NCBI GenBank assembly: GCA_947243845.1
Contig: CAMXIF010000016.1
Location: forward strand, 1 to 64,000
Length of the DNA: 64,000 nt
Reading direction: 5' to 3'
Source: an uncultured bacterium
GTDB taxonomy: Bacteria; Bacillota; Clostridia; Lachnospirales; Lachnospiraceae
Shown here: in pieces, positions 32,852 to 42,817 of the stretch
How the letters are laid out: every line of letters begins with the position of its first letter
Position numbering within the stretch: the first letter of the stretch is position 1
Position numbers and translations under genes: made by a program
Notes under the pieces: model-generated
Databases searched by the model: none
What the model was told of the DNA's origin: nothing
What the model saw: the letters and a program-made list of their open reading frames with translations, nothing else

Positions 32852-33772
32852 ATGGGTGGACTTATTGCGTTAGTGGTAATACTGATCCTGATTGTCATGG
32901 TGCTGTTATCCTGCATCAAGATCGTTCCCCAAGCACATGCATATGTTGTGGAGAGATTGGGGGCATACCAGCAGACTTGGTCTGTGGGACTGCATTTGAA
33001 GGTTCCCTTTATTGATAAAGTGGCCAAGAGGGTCGTTTTAAAGGAGCAGGTGGTGGATTTCGCACCTCAGCCCGTGATTACCAAAGATAATGTTACAATG
33101 CGTATTGATACGGTGGTATTTTTCCAGATTACAGATCCCAAGCTTTTTGCATATGGTGTGGAAAATCCCATTATGGCAATTGAGAATCTGACAGCGACCA
33201 CCCTTCGTAATATCATCGGTGAAATGGAACTGGATCAGACCTTGACCTCCAGAGAGGTCATCAATACCAAGATGCGTGCATCTCTCGATATTGCTACGGA
33301 TCCCTGGGGTATCAAGGTAAACCGTGTGGAACTTAAGAATATCATTCCTCCGGCGGCTATTCAGGATGCGATGGAGAAACAGATGAAGGCGGAACGTGAA
33401 CGGCGTGAAGCAATCCTGCGTGCAGAAGGTGAGAAGAAGTCCACTGTCCTGGTAGCAGAAGGTCAGAAAGAGTCTGCAATCCTGGAGGCTGAGGCTGAGA
33501 AACAGTCCGCGATTCTGCGTGCAGAGGCTCAGAAAGAGAAGATGATCCGCGAGGCAGAAGGTGAAGCGGAGGCAATCCTTAAAGTGCAGAAGGCTACGGC
33601 AGACGGTATTCGGATGATTCGTGAAGCAGGTGCGGATGAGGCTGTATTGAAGATTAAGAGTCTGGAAGCTTTTGAGAAGGCTGCGGACGGTCAGGCAACC
33701 AAAATCATTATTCCTTCGGAGATTCAGGGACTTGCCGGGCTGGCAGCTTCTGCGAGGGAGATATTAAAATAG
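32852..33772 (+). CDS. SPFH/Band 7 (stomatin/paraslipin-like) membrane protein
   Basis: 306 residues from the ATG at 32852, 5 bases after GGAGG. N-terminal membrane segment (LIALVVILILIVMVLLSC), then the SPFH domain (VPQAHAYVVERLGAYQQTW, VVDFAPQPVITKDNVTMR, LDQTLTSREVINTKM), then an Ala/Glu/Arg coiled coil from about residue 185 (EREAILRAEGEKKSTVLVAE-type repeats). Forms large membrane rings or scaffolds in partnership with the NfeD protein encoded just upstream. The physiological role in this organism is unknown; envelope integrity is the common proposal. Confidence 0.93.
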   Translation: MGGLIALVVILILIVMVLLSCIKIVPQAHAYVVERLGAYQQTWSVGLHLKVPFIDKVAKRVVLKEQVVDFAPQPVITKDNVTMRIDTVVFFQITDPKLFAYGVENPIMAIENLTATTLRNIIGEMELDQTLTSREVINTKMRASLDIATDPWGIKVNRVELKNIIPPAAIQDAMEKQMKAERERREAILRAEGEKKSTVLVAEGQKESAILEAEAEKQSAILRAEAQKEKMIREAEGEAEAILKVQKATADGIRMIREAGADEAVLKIKSLEAFEKAADGQATKIIIPSEIQGLAGLAASAREILK

Positions 33773-33827
33773 AAAAGGTAAATTTCTTCGCAAGGTAACT
33801 GAATAATATTTAAATTATATAAAGCAG

Positions 33828-33857
33828 CAGGACGGTTCTGTAGACCGTCCTGTTTGG
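33828..33857 (+). terminator. Terminator-like hairpin before argF
   Basis: CAGGACGGT (33828-33836) pairs with ACCGTCCTG (33844-33852), loop of seven, then TTTGG. Confidence 0.75.
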
Positions 33858-33884
33858 TGTATCATATGTGAATAGGGGAAAGGA

Positions 33885-34895
33885 ATGAAAAAGATGAACT
33901 TGGCAGGACGTAACTTTTTAAAATTATTGGATTTTACGCCGGCAGAGATTGCTTACATGCTGGATGTGGCCGCAGATTTGAAGGAGAAGAAGAAAAAGGG
34001 TATTTTGATGGATATCCACCGGGGTAAGAATGTGGCTCTGATTTTTGAGAAGACCAGTACCAGAACCCGCTGTTCTTTCGAAGTGGCGGCACATGATCTG
34101 GGTATGGGCACTACTTATCTGGATCCCAAAAGTTCTCAGATTGGCAAGAAAGAGAGCATTGCAGATACGGCCAGGGTGCTGGGGCGTATGTTTGAGGGAA
34201 TTGAGTACCGTGGTTTCGGGCAGGATATTGTGGAAGAACTGGCGAAATATGCAGGGGTGCCTGTGTGGAACGGATTGACCAATGAGTTTCATCCCACCCA
34301 GATGCTGGCGGATTTTCTGACCATCAGAGAACATTTCGGACACCTGAAAGGCATTAAACTGACTTATATGGGAGATGCCAGATACAACATGGGCAACTCG
34401 CTGATGGTGGCCTGCGCCAAGATGGGCATGGACTTCACTGCCTGTACCAGCAGCAAATATTTTCCGGAAGAAGACCTGGTCAGAACCTGTCAGGAAATTG
34501 CATCGCAGACCGGCGGCAGTATCCGGCTGACAGAAGATGTGGAGACGGGAGCGGCAGGCGCCGATGTGATCTACACGGATGTATGGGTATCCATGGGAGA
34601 ACCGGAGCAGGTCTGGGAAGAAAGGCTTCATGAACTTATGCCTTATCAGGTCAACAGCTATGTGATGGAACTTGCAGGAAAGGACGCTGTCTTTATGCAT
34701 TGTCTGCCGGCATATCATGATCACAATACTGACATCGGAAAAGAGATTGGTGAAAAGTACGGCCTGAAAGAATTGGAAGTAACGGATGAGGTCTTTGAGT
34801 CGCCACAATCCATTGTATTTGATGAGGCGGAAAACCGCATGCATACCATCAAGGCTGTGATGGCGGTGACACTGGGCGAATATAAACTGGATTAG
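33885..34895 (+). CDS. argF: Ornithine carbamoyltransferase
   Basis: 336 residues. Carbamoyl-phosphate binding [24 protein letters not shown], and the ornithine-side motif [10 protein letters not shown] are typical. It makes citrulline for arginine synthesis, or runs backwards in arginine catabolism. No other arginine gene lies nearby, so direction is undecided. The ATG at 33885 follows GGGGAAAGGA closely; ATG at 33894 is an alternative with better spacing. It follows a terminator and precedes birA by 4 bases. Confidence 0.93.
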   Translation: MKKMNLAGRNFLKLLDFTPAEIAYMLDVAADLKEKKKKGILMDIHRGKNVALIFEKTSTRTRCSFEVAAHDLGMGTTYLDPKSSQIGKKESIADTARVLGRMFEGIEYRGFGQDIVEELAKYAGVPVWNGLTNEFHPTQMLADFLTIREHFGHLKGIKLTYMGDARYNMGNSLMVACAKMGMDFTACTSSKYFPEEDLVRTCQEIASQTGGSIRLTEDVETGAAGADVIYTDVWVSMGEPEQVWEERLHELMPYQVNSYVMELAGKDAVFMHCLPAYHDHNTDIGKEIGEKYGLKELEVTDEVFESPQSIVFDEAENRMHTIKAVMAVTLGEYKLD

Positions 34896-34899
34896 GACA

Positions 34900-35940
34900 G
34901 TGGTGAGTTTTGATAAGGATATTGTTACAGCAATGAAAACAGACAAATCAGATATTTTGACATGGCTTAGAAACAATGAGGACTATGTATCGGGGCAGCA
35001 GCTGTGTGACCACTTCGGCGTTTCCCGGACAGCAGTCTGGAAGGTGATCAACCAGTTGAAGGAAGAGGGCTATCAAATTGAGTCCGTATCCCACAAAGGG
35101 TATCGACTGGTGGAGAGTCCGGCGGATGCTTTTTCGGCCAGTGAGATTGCCAGCAGGCTGCGAACCGAATGGGCCGGGCGGAACCTGCACTTTTATGCAT
35201 CTACGGGTTCTACCAACCCGGATGCCAAACGTTTTGCGGAGGAAGGCGAGCCTCACGGAACCATTGTGGTGGCGGACAGACAGACTGCGGGCCGGGGGCG
35301 GCGGGGAAGATCCTGGGCGTCTCCTGCCGGGACATCCATTTACTTTACCATAGTGGTCAGGCCGGCATTTGCACCGGATAAGGCCTCTATGATCACCCTG
35401 GTGACGGCGCTTAGTGTGGCGCAGGCCATTGAGGAAGTTACGGGGCTGCAGGCGCAGATTAAATGGCCGAATGACATTGTAGTGCATAAGAAGAAGGTCT
35501 GCGGTATCCTGACGGAGATGAGCATGACGCCGGAAATGGATGAGATCCAGTTCGTGGTGGCAGGGGTGGGTGTCAATACAAATCATGACAGCCCGGAGGA
35601 TTTCCCGCAGGAAATCCGTGAAACGGCCACATCCCTTAAGATAGAATCCGGAAAGCAGATTGACAGGGCCGGGCTTTTGGAGAGGATTCTGGCCCGATTT
35701 GAGGAGAACTATGATTGTTTTGCCGAGACAGAGGATTTATCCGGTCTGCAGGAAGCCTATCAGGCACATTTGATCAATATGGATGCCCAAGTACTGATTT
35801 TGGATCCGGCGGGAGAATATACCGGTATTTCCAAGGGCATCACTAAGACCGGGGAACTGATCGTGGAACGGGAAAATGGAGAGCAGATACTGGTGTATGC
35901 CGGAGAAGTGTCGGTGAGAGGACTATACGGATATGTATAG
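34900..35940 (+). CDS. birA: Biotin-[acetyl-CoA-carboxylase] ligase and biotin repressor
   Basis: About 346 residues. An N-terminal winged helix (DILTWLRNNEDYVSGQQLC, GVSRTAVWKVINQL) is followed by the ligase domain with ASTGSTNPDA, ADRQTAGRGRRGRSW (biotinyl-AMP loop), IKWPNDIV, KVCGILTE and a C-terminal SH3-like part. It attaches biotin to carboxylases and, as holo-repressor, may control biotin genes. The GTG at 34900 with AGGA upstream is used here; the ATG at 34933 is a good alternative. The SH3-like end carries VERENGEQILVYAGEVSVRG. Confidence 0.92.
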   Translation: MVSFDKDIVTAMKTDKSDILTWLRNNEDYVSGQQLCDHFGVSRTAVWKVINQLKEEGYQIESVSHKGYRLVESPADAFSASEIASRLRTEWAGRNLHFYASTGSTNPDAKRFAEEGEPHGTIVVADRQTAGRGRRGRSWASPAGTSIYFTIVVRPAFAPDKASMITLVTALSVAQAIEEVTGLQAQIKWPNDIVVHKKKVCGILTEMSMTPEMDEIQFVVAGVGVNTNHDSPEDFPQEIRETATSLKIESGKQIDRAGLLERILARFEENYDCFAETEDLSGLQEAYQAHLINMDAQVLILDPAGEYTGISKGITKTGELIVERENGEQILVYAGEVSVRGLYGYV

Positions 35941-35970
35941 TGCGGATAGACAGGACAGAGTGGGATAACT

Positions 35971-36312
35971 ATGGAGGATACAAGGATTGTGCTCTGTGGC
36001 GCCAATGCCTATGAGCAGAAATATTATTTTAATGAGAAATTTAAGGGGATTCCGCAGTCCATCCAGGATGAACTGCATGTGATTTGTGTGCTTTTTACAG
36101 AGGAAGTGGGCGGTATCTTCACCATTGTCTTTGAGGAGGACGGCAGTATCTGTCTGGAGACGGATGCCGAGGAGAACGACCTGCTCTACGATGAGATCAG
36201 CAGCGGTCTGCTGGTGGGCGAGATTCGCAGAAACAGACAGGAGATGTTTGAATCTTTGCAATTGTATTATCGGGTATTTATTTTGCACGAGAAACTGGAA
36301 GAGGACATCTGA
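35971..36312 (+). CDS. Small conserved protein of unknown function
   Basis: 113 residues, acidic and apparently soluble: CGANAYEQKYYFNEKFKGIP, then VICVLFTEEVGGIFTIVFEED with alternating hydrophobic residues suggesting a beta sheet, then RRNRQEMFESLQLYYRVF helix. It lies between birA and dusB on the same strand. I have seen similar small proteins in this neighbourhood in Lachnospiraceae but cannot name a function. No metal or catalytic motif is visible. Confidence 0.75.
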   Translation: MEDTRIVLCGANAYEQKYYFNEKFKGIPQSIQDELHVICVLFTEEVGGIFTIVFEEDGSICLETDAEENDLLYDEISSGLLVGEIRRNRQEMFESLQLYYRVFILHEKLEEDI

Positions 36313-36384
36313 AGAGTATCAGTGCGCAGGGTATTACAGTTTGATAGTATTCAGACAGATAGATAATAACGGGTAGATTATAGT

Positions 36385-37356
36385 ATGGCAAATTTGTTAC
36401 AGCCGCTTACGATCGGCAGTGTTAAGCTTGCGAACAATATTATACTGGCGCCTATGGCAGGGGTGACTGACCTGCCATTTCGTTTGCTGTGCAGCGAGCA
36501 GGGGGCAGGACTTACCTGTATGGAGATGGTGAGCGCCAAAGCCATCTGGTATGGCAATAAAAATACCGAGAGCCTGTTGGAAATCCACCCCGATGAAGGG
36601 CCGACTTCTCTGCAGTTGTTTGGTTCGGATCCGAAGATTGTCAGCGAGATGGCGAAACGGATCGCGGAGAGACCTTTTCAGGTGTTAGATATCAACATGG
36701 GCTGTCCTGTGCCGAAAGTGGTGAATAACGGGGAAGGATCAGCCCTGATGCGGGAGCCAAAACTTGCCGGAGAGATTATTGCAGCCACGGTGAAAGCCAT
36801 CCGCAAACCGGTGACAGTAAAAATCCGCAAAGGATTCGATGAAGTTCATGTCAATGCAGTAGAGATGGCCAGGATTGCAGAGGCTGCCGGTGCCGCTGCG
36901 GTGGCGGTACATGGCAGGACCAGAGAGCAGTATTATACCGGAGAGGCGGATTGGGACATCATACGGCAGGTTGTGGAAGCGGTATCCATTCCAGTGATCG
37001 GGAACGGGGATGTGACGGATGGCGCAAGTGCACGCAGGATGCTGGAGCAGACCGGTTGTGCAGCGGTGATGATCGGGCGGGCGGCCAGAGGCAATCCCTG
37101 GCTGTTTCGGCAGATTGCCGCTTACCTGCAGGATGGCACAATCCTTTCGGGACCCGGCAGCGAGGAGCGCAAAGCCATGATACTGCGGCATGCGAGGCTG
37201 CAGTTTACTGCGAAAGGAGAATATACCGGCGTCCGGGAGATGCGCAAGCATGTGTCCTGGTATACGGCAGGCATGCCCAATTCCGCAAGACTCAGACAGA
37301 GTGTAAATCTTACAGAGAGTTTTGCACAGTTAGAACAATTGGTGGAATCCATGTGA
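36385..37356 (+). CDS. dusB: tRNA-dihydrouridine synthase
   Basis: 323 residues; FMN- and NADPH-dependent reduction of uridines in tRNA D-loops. TIM-barrel motifs: NIILAPMAGVTDLPFR, INMGCPVPKVVNNGEGSAL with the catalytic Cys, VKIRKGFD, VHGRTREQYYTGEADW, IPVIGNGDVTDG and MIGRAARGNPWLF. The ATG at 36385 has a weak ribosome site (GGGTAGATTATAGT). It is followed 45 bases later by an unidentified gene. Confidence 0.95.
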   Translation: MANLLQPLTIGSVKLANNIILAPMAGVTDLPFRLLCSEQGAGLTCMEMVSAKAIWYGNKNTESLLEIHPDEGPTSLQLFGSDPKIVSEMAKRIAERPFQVLDINMGCPVPKVVNNGEGSALMREPKLAGEIIAATVKAIRKPVTVKIRKGFDEVHVNAVEMARIAEAAGAAAVAVHGRTREQYYTGEADWDIIRQVVEAVSIPVIGNGDVTDGASARRMLEQTGCAAVMIGRAARGNPWLFRQIAAYLQDGTILSGPGSEERKAMILRHARLQFTAKGEYTGVREMRKHVSWYTAGMPNSARLRQSVNLTESFAQLEQLVESM

Positions 37357-37401
37357 GTCTTACCGCATATACTATCTCAGAAATGGCCGGGAGCAGTGGA
37401 T

Positions 37402-38256
37402 ATGGAAGCGGAGACAATCGTATATTACCATCCCATGATGCAGCCGCCGCACCAGGATTGCGCCGCCAAAAGGCACTGGTGGCAGGATGCTTCGTTGCAG
37501 GAGAGGATTCTGCCGCAGCAGAGATTGACGGCGGCAGATGGGAAGAATCCGATCACTTTAGTGGACTGTCCGGTACCGCCTTTTTCCTATAAAAGAAAGA
37601 TCTGGAAGCCGGAGGCACTATCGGAGTGCATGGAGAGTGTGCTGCACCGTACATCCGGAATGGCCGATGTATATCTGCATCCGCAAGTTATGACATATCT
37701 GTCAGAAATATACAGGGAGCGATGGGAGACTTGCCGGGAGACTCTGGAAGTGCTGCTTATAAATCTTTTGGCAGACTATGGCGCCTTTTGCCTGCGGGAA
37801 CAGGGACAGGCGGCGGTGCTTTTAGGAGCGCCGCAGGATACCGAGTGGCAGATGGAAATGACCTGGCGGCTTTTGGAACCGTATCTTGACCGTGTAAATG
37901 TGCTTGTCTTCTATTATATAGAGATGGAGGAGGCAGACATTGGGGAAGAGCTATCCTATCATCTGGAACGGTATTATTATGAGTACGGTCTTGTGCCGCA
38001 GCTGATACCCTATCAGGAGAAGACCAGACAGGGACATGAAAGTGGACGAAAGCAGGCCGGTGTCATTCTGGATTATGGCAGCAGTGCTTCCTATATTTGC
38101 AATAAGTCTGCCAAAGCATGTGTGTATATCGATATGACATCTTCTTCGCATAAGGAGCAGATGTATGCCAGAAGAAGTGGGCAGATTCTTTACGTTTCAC
38201 CGCTTAACTATCTTGACACTATGGTAAAAAATAGTTATGATAGACTAGTTCATTGA
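37402..38256 (+). CDS. Conserved protein of unknown function
   Basis: 284 residues from the ATG at 37402 (GGGAG 9 bases upstream). No signal peptide or membrane span. N-terminal part is proline- and histidine-rich ([20 protein letters not shown]), the middle is helical, and the C-terminal third has [28 protein letters not shown], which looks like a nucleotide- or Rossmann-type alternation. It lies in the dusB-greA run. I recognise no family. Codon use resembles its neighbours. Confidence 0.75.
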   Translation: MEAETIVYYHPMMQPPHQDCAAKRHWWQDASLQERILPQQRLTAADGKNPITLVDCPVPPFSYKRKIWKPEALSECMESVLHRTSGMADVYLHPQVMTYLSEIYRERWETCRETLEVLLINLLADYGAFCLREQGQAAVLLGAPQDTEWQMEMTWRLLEPYLDRVNVLVFYYIEMEEADIGEELSYHLERYYYEYGLVPQLIPYQEKTRQGHESGRKQAGVILDYGSSASYICNKSAKACVYIDMTSSSHKEQMYARRSGQILYVSPLNYLDTMVKNSYDRLVH

Positions 38257-38362
38257 GACGAAAACAGTATACAGTTCCTTATCCGTGCAGTTTACCGGTC
38301 ATATCCGCAGTCTGCGGGATAAGAGAATAATAGGAATAAATAGAGAAAGAGGGAGATTTACC

Positions 38363-38845
38363 ATGCAGGACAAAAAAAATATCTTAACGTATGAAGGATT
38401 GCAGAAATACGAAGAGGAACTGCACAACCTGAAAGTAGTAAAGCGTCAGGAAGTGGCGCAGAAGATCAAGGAGGCCAGGGAACAGGGCGATTTGTCTGAG
38501 AATGCTGAGTATGATGCAGCCAAGGACGAGCAGCGTGATATCGAAGCCCGGATCGAGGAACTGGAGAAGATTTTAAAGAACGCAGAAGTCGTGGTGGAGG
38601 ACGAGGTAGATCTTGACAAGATCAACATTGGCTGCCAGGTTAAAATATTGGATGTTGAGTTTAAAGAAGAATTGGAATATAAGATTGTGGGAAGTACCGA
38701 GGCTAACAGTTTAAAGGGTAAGATTTCTAATGAGTCCCCTGTGGGCAAAGCCCTGATTGGCTCTAAAGTTGGTGATACTGTGGAAGTAGAGACACAGGCA
38801 GGTACGATTCAGTATAAGGTATTGGAGATTCAGAGATCCAACTAG
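38363..38845 (+). CDS. greA: Transcription elongation factor GreA
   Basis: 160 residues from the ATG at 38363 (GAGGGAG 8 bases upstream), the usual GreA length; an upstream extension is unlikely. N-terminal antiparallel coiled coil with the tip acidic pair in [19 protein letters not shown], then the C-terminal FKBP-like domain ([22 protein letters not shown]). It enters the RNA polymerase secondary channel and stimulates transcript cleavage in stalled complexes. lysS follows by 40 bases, a common pairing in Firmicutes. Confidence 0.95.
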   Translation: MQDKKNILTYEGLQKYEEELHNLKVVKRQEVAQKIKEAREQGDLSENAEYDAAKDEQRDIEARIEELEKILKNAEVVVEDEVDLDKINIGCQVKILDVEFKEELEYKIVGSTEANSLKGKISNESPVGKALIGSKVGDTVEVETQAGTIQYKVLEIQRSN

Positions 38846-38885
38846 ATATATTTGGCGGGATTACAGATGGAGGATGAACAGCAGT

Positions 38886-41024
38886 ATGGCGAAGACACAG
38901 AATCAGCAAAACGCAAATCAGGAGCAGGATATTAACCAGTTGTTAAAGGTCAGGAGAGAGAAACTTGCGGCTTTGCAGGAGGCAGGCAGGGATCCTTTCC
39001 AGATTACCAGATACGATGTGACCCATCACAGCCAGGAGATTAAAGATCAGTTCGATGCACTGGAAGGCGCTAAGACATCTATTGCAGGACGGGTGATGAG
39101 TAAGCGTATCATGGGTAAAGCGTCCTTTTGTAATGTACAGGATTTACAGGGCGATATCCAGTGTTATGTGGCGAGAGACAGTATCGGAGAAGAGTCATAC
39201 GCCGATTTTAAGAAATATGACGTGGGTGATATTGTAGGTATCGAGGGCGAGGTGTTTAAGACCAAGACGGGAGAGATATCTGTCCATGCGCAGAAAGTGA
39301 CACTACTGTCAAAAAGTTTGCAGATTCTGCCGGAAAAATATCATGGCCTGGTGAATACAGATATCCGTTACCGTCAGAGATATACGGATTTGATCATGAA
39401 TGAGGAAGTCAAGAAGACCTTTGTCATGCGGTCAAAGATTATCAGCTCCATCAGAAGATATCTGGATGCGCAGGGATTCTTGGAGGTGGAAACGCCGATG
39501 CTTGTATCCAATGCGGGCGGCGCGGCAGCCAAACCATTCGAGACGCATTACAATGCGCTGGATGAGGATGTCAAACTGCGCATTTCTCTGGAGTTATATC
39601 TGAAAAGACTGATTGTGGGCGGTATGGAGCGTGTCTATGAGATTGGCCGCGTATTTAGAAATGAAGGCCTGGATACCAGACATAACCCGGAATTTACCCT
39701 GATGGAACTGTATCAGGCATACACAGATTACAATGGCATGATGGATTTGACAGAAAACATGTTCCGCCATGTGGCGAAGGAAGTCTGCGGCACTACCACC
39801 ATCCCTTACGGGGACGTGGAGATTGACCTGGGCAGTCCTTTCGAACGGATCACCATGGTGGAGGCAGTGAAGAAATATACGGGGATTGATTTCGAGACAG
39901 TACCTGATACCGCAGCGGCTAAGAAGCTGGCGGATGAAAAGGGAGTCCACTATGAGGACAGACATACGAAGGGAGATATTATCAATCTTTTCTTCGAGGA
40001 GTTTGTGGAAGAACACCTGGTACAGCCTACTTTTGTGATGGATCATCCGGTGGAGATATCCCCGCTCACCAAGAGAAAGCCGGACAAGCCGGAATATGTG
40101 GAGCGGTTTGAACTTTTTATCACCGCAAGGGAAATGTGCAATGCTTATTCGGAGCTGAACGATCCCATTGACCAGAGAGAACGTTTTAAGGCCCAGGAAG
40201 CGGCGCTTGCGGCTGGTGATGAGGAAGCCAATACTACGGATGAGGATTTTATGAATGCGCTGGAGATTGGTATGCCGCCTACCGGTGGTATCGGTTATGG
40301 CATCGACAGACTGGTGATGCTGCTCACCAATTCGCCTGCGATTCGCGATGTTTTATTATTCCCGACCATGAAGAGTCTGGAAAAGAAGTCATCCGACCAC
40401 ACAAAGCATGTGGACAAACAGTCCGCTTCCGAAGCCAAAAAGAGCTGCCTGACACGGGAGCAGGCGTTAGAACTGTTAAAAAAATATAACAAAGAACCTT
40501 TCCATATTCAACATGCCCTGACGGTAGAAGGCGTGATGCGCTGGTATGCGAAAGCATTAGGATATGCACAGGAGGAAGAATTCTGGGCGATTACCGGACT
40601 TTTACATGACATTGACTTCGAATTATATCCGGAAGAGCACTGCAAGAAAGCCCCGGAAATGCTGCGGGAAGCAGGGGTGGGAGAGGATATGATCTATGCT
40701 ATCTGTTCCCATGGTTATGGCATCTGCAGTGAGGAAGAACCGAAATTGGAGATGGAAAAGGTGCTTTTTGCAGCCGATGAACTGACCGGCCTGATCTGGT
40801 CCTGTGCTCTGATGCGTCCTTCCAAGAGCACCATGGATATGGAAGTTAAGAGTTTAAAGAAGAAATTCAAGGACAAGAAGTTTGCAGCAGGGTGCTCCAG
40901 GGATATTATCTCACAAGGAGCAGAAATGCTCGGCTGGGAACTGGACGATTTGTTTGATAAGACCATTCAGGCCATGAGAAGCTGCGAGGCTTCTGTGGCG
41001 GAAGCGATGGAGAAGGAAGCGTAA
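38886..41024 (+). CDS. lysS: Lysyl-tRNA synthetase (class II) fused to a C-terminal HD domain
   Basis: 712 residues, about 200 more than ordinary bacterial LysRS. Residues to about 495 are a complete enzyme: OB-fold anticodon domain, motif 2 RVYEIGRVFRNEGLDTRHNPEF, and motif 3 GYGIDRLVMLLTNSPAIRDVLLFP shortened here as GIDRLVMLLTNSPAIRDV. A Lys/Ser-rich linker leads to an HD-type domain with IQHALTVEGVM, LLHDIDFELYPEEH, ICSHGYG and FAADELTGLI, the His/Asp ligands of metal-dependent phosphohydrolases. The two are in one unbroken frame. The HD substrate is unknown; hydrolysis of a nucleotide such as Ap4A or an alarmone is a guess. Start: ATG 38886 (GGAGG 12 bases upstream) or 38874. Confidence 0.93.
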   Translation: MAKTQNQQNANQEQDINQLLKVRREKLAALQEAGRDPFQITRYDVTHHSQEIKDQFDALEGAKTSIAGRVMSKRIMGKASFCNVQDLQGDIQCYVARDSIGEESYADFKKYDVGDIVGIEGEVFKTKTGEISVHAQKVTLLSKSLQILPEKYHGLVNTDIRYRQRYTDLIMNEEVKKTFVMRSKIISSIRRYLDAQGFLEVETPMLVSNAGGAAAKPFETHYNALDEDVKLRISLELYLKRLIVGGMERVYEIGRVFRNEGLDTRHNPEFTLMELYQAYTDYNGMMDLTENMFRHVAKEVCGTTTIPYGDVEIDLGSPFERITMVEAVKKYTGIDFETVPDTAAAKKLADEKGVHYEDRHTKGDIINLFFEEFVEEHLVQPTFVMDHPVEISPLTKRKPDKPEYVERFELFITAREMCNAYSELNDPIDQRERFKAQEAALAAGDEEANTTDEDFMNALEIGMPPTGGIGYGIDRLVMLLTNSPAIRDVLLFPTMKSLEKKSSDHTKHVDKQSASEAKKSCLTREQALELLKKYNKEPFHIQHALTVEGVMRWYAKALGYAQEEEFWAITGLLHDIDFELYPEEHCKKAPEMLREAGVGEDMIYAICSHGYGICSEEEPKLEMEKVLFAADELTGLIWSCALMRPSKSTMDMEVKSLKKKFKDKKFAAGCSRDIISQGAEMLGWELDDLFDKTIQAMRSCEASVAEAMEKEA

Positions 41025-41048
41025 GAAGACTGCATATAGGAATCTTAG

Positions 41049-41090
41049 AACCGCCTGTCTTGTATGATGGTACATGGCAGGCGGTTTTGT
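41049..41090 (+). terminator. Terminator after lysS
   Basis: AACCGCCTG (41049-41057) pairs with CAGGCGGTT (41078-41086), followed by TTGTG. A closely related copy lies at 43144-43185. Confidence 0.75.
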
Positions 41091-41176
41091 GCTTGTAAAG
41101 GCTTGCTTTTATGGGGAAGATAGCATAAGATGTAAAAAGAAAAAAGGGAACCAGATTCTGTAAACGAGGAGAGTTC

Positions 41177-42817
41177 ATGAAAAGGCGTTTTGGAAAAATA
41201 TATGATATTTCGGCAATCATTATTTTGTCACTGATTTTGGCTGTTATTGTATGGCTGTCGTCTGACGGTCATATTTATTTTTCGCTGGGTTCCGGGTATT
41301 ATGAGGAGGCCTTTACCCTTGAGATTCGTGGAGGGAGCCGCTTATTGAAAAGGAATATTTACTATACGCTGGATGGCAGTGAACCAACACAGGAAGATTG
41401 TCTTTATGACAAGAATACCCCTATATTGATAGACGATGCAACGGATAACGAAAACAGATATGCCGCCAGAACAGATGTGGGTGTTGCGGATTTGATCAGC
41501 GCAACGGCATATAAGGCGCCTGACTATAAAATCGATAAGTGCAATATTGTGCGTGCATCGATATTTGACGAAGAGGGGAACTGCCTTGATTCCATTACCG
41601 GCATATATTTTGTGGGTTTTCAGGATAAAAGCGGTTATGAAGAAATATACACGGCTTCTATTGTAACGGATCCCGATAATCTGTTTGATACGGAGAAGGG
41701 AATTTATGTGAAAGGTTCTAACGAGGGTTCTAATTATACCAAAAGAGGAACAGACTGGGAGCGGGAAGCTGCGATTACCATATTTGACAGCCGGCAAAGA
41801 CAGATTTTGGAACAGGAATGCGGGATCCGGATCAAGGGAGGGGTAAGCAGAGGGCTGGCGCAGAAAAGTATCCGCTGTTATGCGAGGGACCAGTATGGCG
41901 GCGGCAATAAATTTCAGGTGGAACTTTTTCATAAAGGTCAGCTTCCGCACAGGATTGTCTTTTATGGCGGCGGAAATGATTATTATTGCAAGGTCAAAGA
42001 CCCGATGATCCATAAGCTGACGGAAAATCTGAACTTCGCCACCATGCGTTTCATGCCCTGCGCCCTGTTTTTGAATGGAGAATACTGGGGAATCTATTAT
42101 CTGTCGGAAGAATATGATGACGCTTTTATCAGCGATCATTATGGTGTTAAGAAGAAAGATGTGATCCTGATCAAGTCCGGCGTGCTGAAAGAAGGGGAAT
42201 ACGAGGATTATGAGGAATATCTGGAGATGAAGCGGTTTATCGCTGAGGAGGATATGTCTTTATCCGGCAACTATGAGGCGGCTGGTCAGATGATAGATAT
42301 AGACAGCTTTATCGATTATTATGCTATGCAGATTTATATACAGCGGCATGAGGACTGGCCAAGCGCGAATTATGCGCTTTGGAAGACGAGAGAGGACGAA
42401 GGTTCTGAGTTTGGGGACGGCAGATGGCGGTGGATGTTGTTTGATGTAAATTCCGGGGGAATGGACTCAGTCGAATATGATTCTCTTCTGGAAGTGCTGT
42501 GTGATGATGAGATGTTCTTTTCTCTCTATCAGAATGAGGAGTTTCGGCGGCAGTTTGCGGAAAGGATCTTATATATTGGGAAAGAGGTTTTAAATGCAAA
42601 TAACTGCGGCCAGTTTTTGGAGGATTATAAAAAGACGATGGCAGCGCCGCTTGCAGAGAGCAACAGGCGGTTTTACCCGGCGGTGGAGGCGGAGGATTTT
42701 GATGATTATCTGGAAAGGCTGACGACATTTTTTGAGAACAGATATGACGCAGTATGGGATTTTCTGGTAGTGAATATGGGTGAGGAGTGGCTTCGCCAAA
42801 ACGGGATTCAAAAGTGA
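41177..42817 (+). CDS. CotH-family secreted/membrane kinase-like protein
   Basis: 546 residues. An N-terminal membrane segment (AIIILSLILAVIVWL) anchors an extracellular chain with a beta-rich chitobiase-like part (YYTLDGSEPTQEDCLYD) and the CotH domain (GIRIKGGVSRGLAQKS, PCALFLNGEYWGIYYLSEEYDD, DIDSFIDYYAMQIYIQ, DWPSANYALWK, MLFDVNSGG). CotH proteins are atypical protein kinases first known from spore coats; in anaerobes they also occur on cellulosome-like surface proteins. AACGAGGAG precedes the ATG. Substrate unknown. Confidence 0.88.
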   Translation: MKRRFGKIYDISAIIILSLILAVIVWLSSDGHIYFSLGSGYYEEAFTLEIRGGSRLLKRNIYYTLDGSEPTQEDCLYDKNTPILIDDATDNENRYAARTDVGVADLISATAYKAPDYKIDKCNIVRASIFDEEGNCLDSITGIYFVGFQDKSGYEEIYTASIVTDPDNLFDTEKGIYVKGSNEGSNYTKRGTDWEREAAITIFDSRQRQILEQECGIRIKGGVSRGLAQKSIRCYARDQYGGGNKFQVELFHKGQLPHRIVFYGGGNDYYCKVKDPMIHKLTENLNFATMRFMPCALFLNGEYWGIYYLSEEYDDAFISDHYGVKKKDVILIKSGVLKEGEYEDYEEYLEMKRFIAEEDMSLSGNYEAAGQMIDIDSFIDYYAMQIYIQRHEDWPSANYALWKTREDEGSEFGDGRWRWMLFDVNSGGMDSVEYDSLLEVLCDDEMFFSLYQNEEFRRQFAERILYIGKEVLNANNCGQFLEDYKKTMAAPLAESNRRFYPAVEAEDFDDYLERLTTFFENRYDAVWDFLVVNMGEEWLRQNGIQK

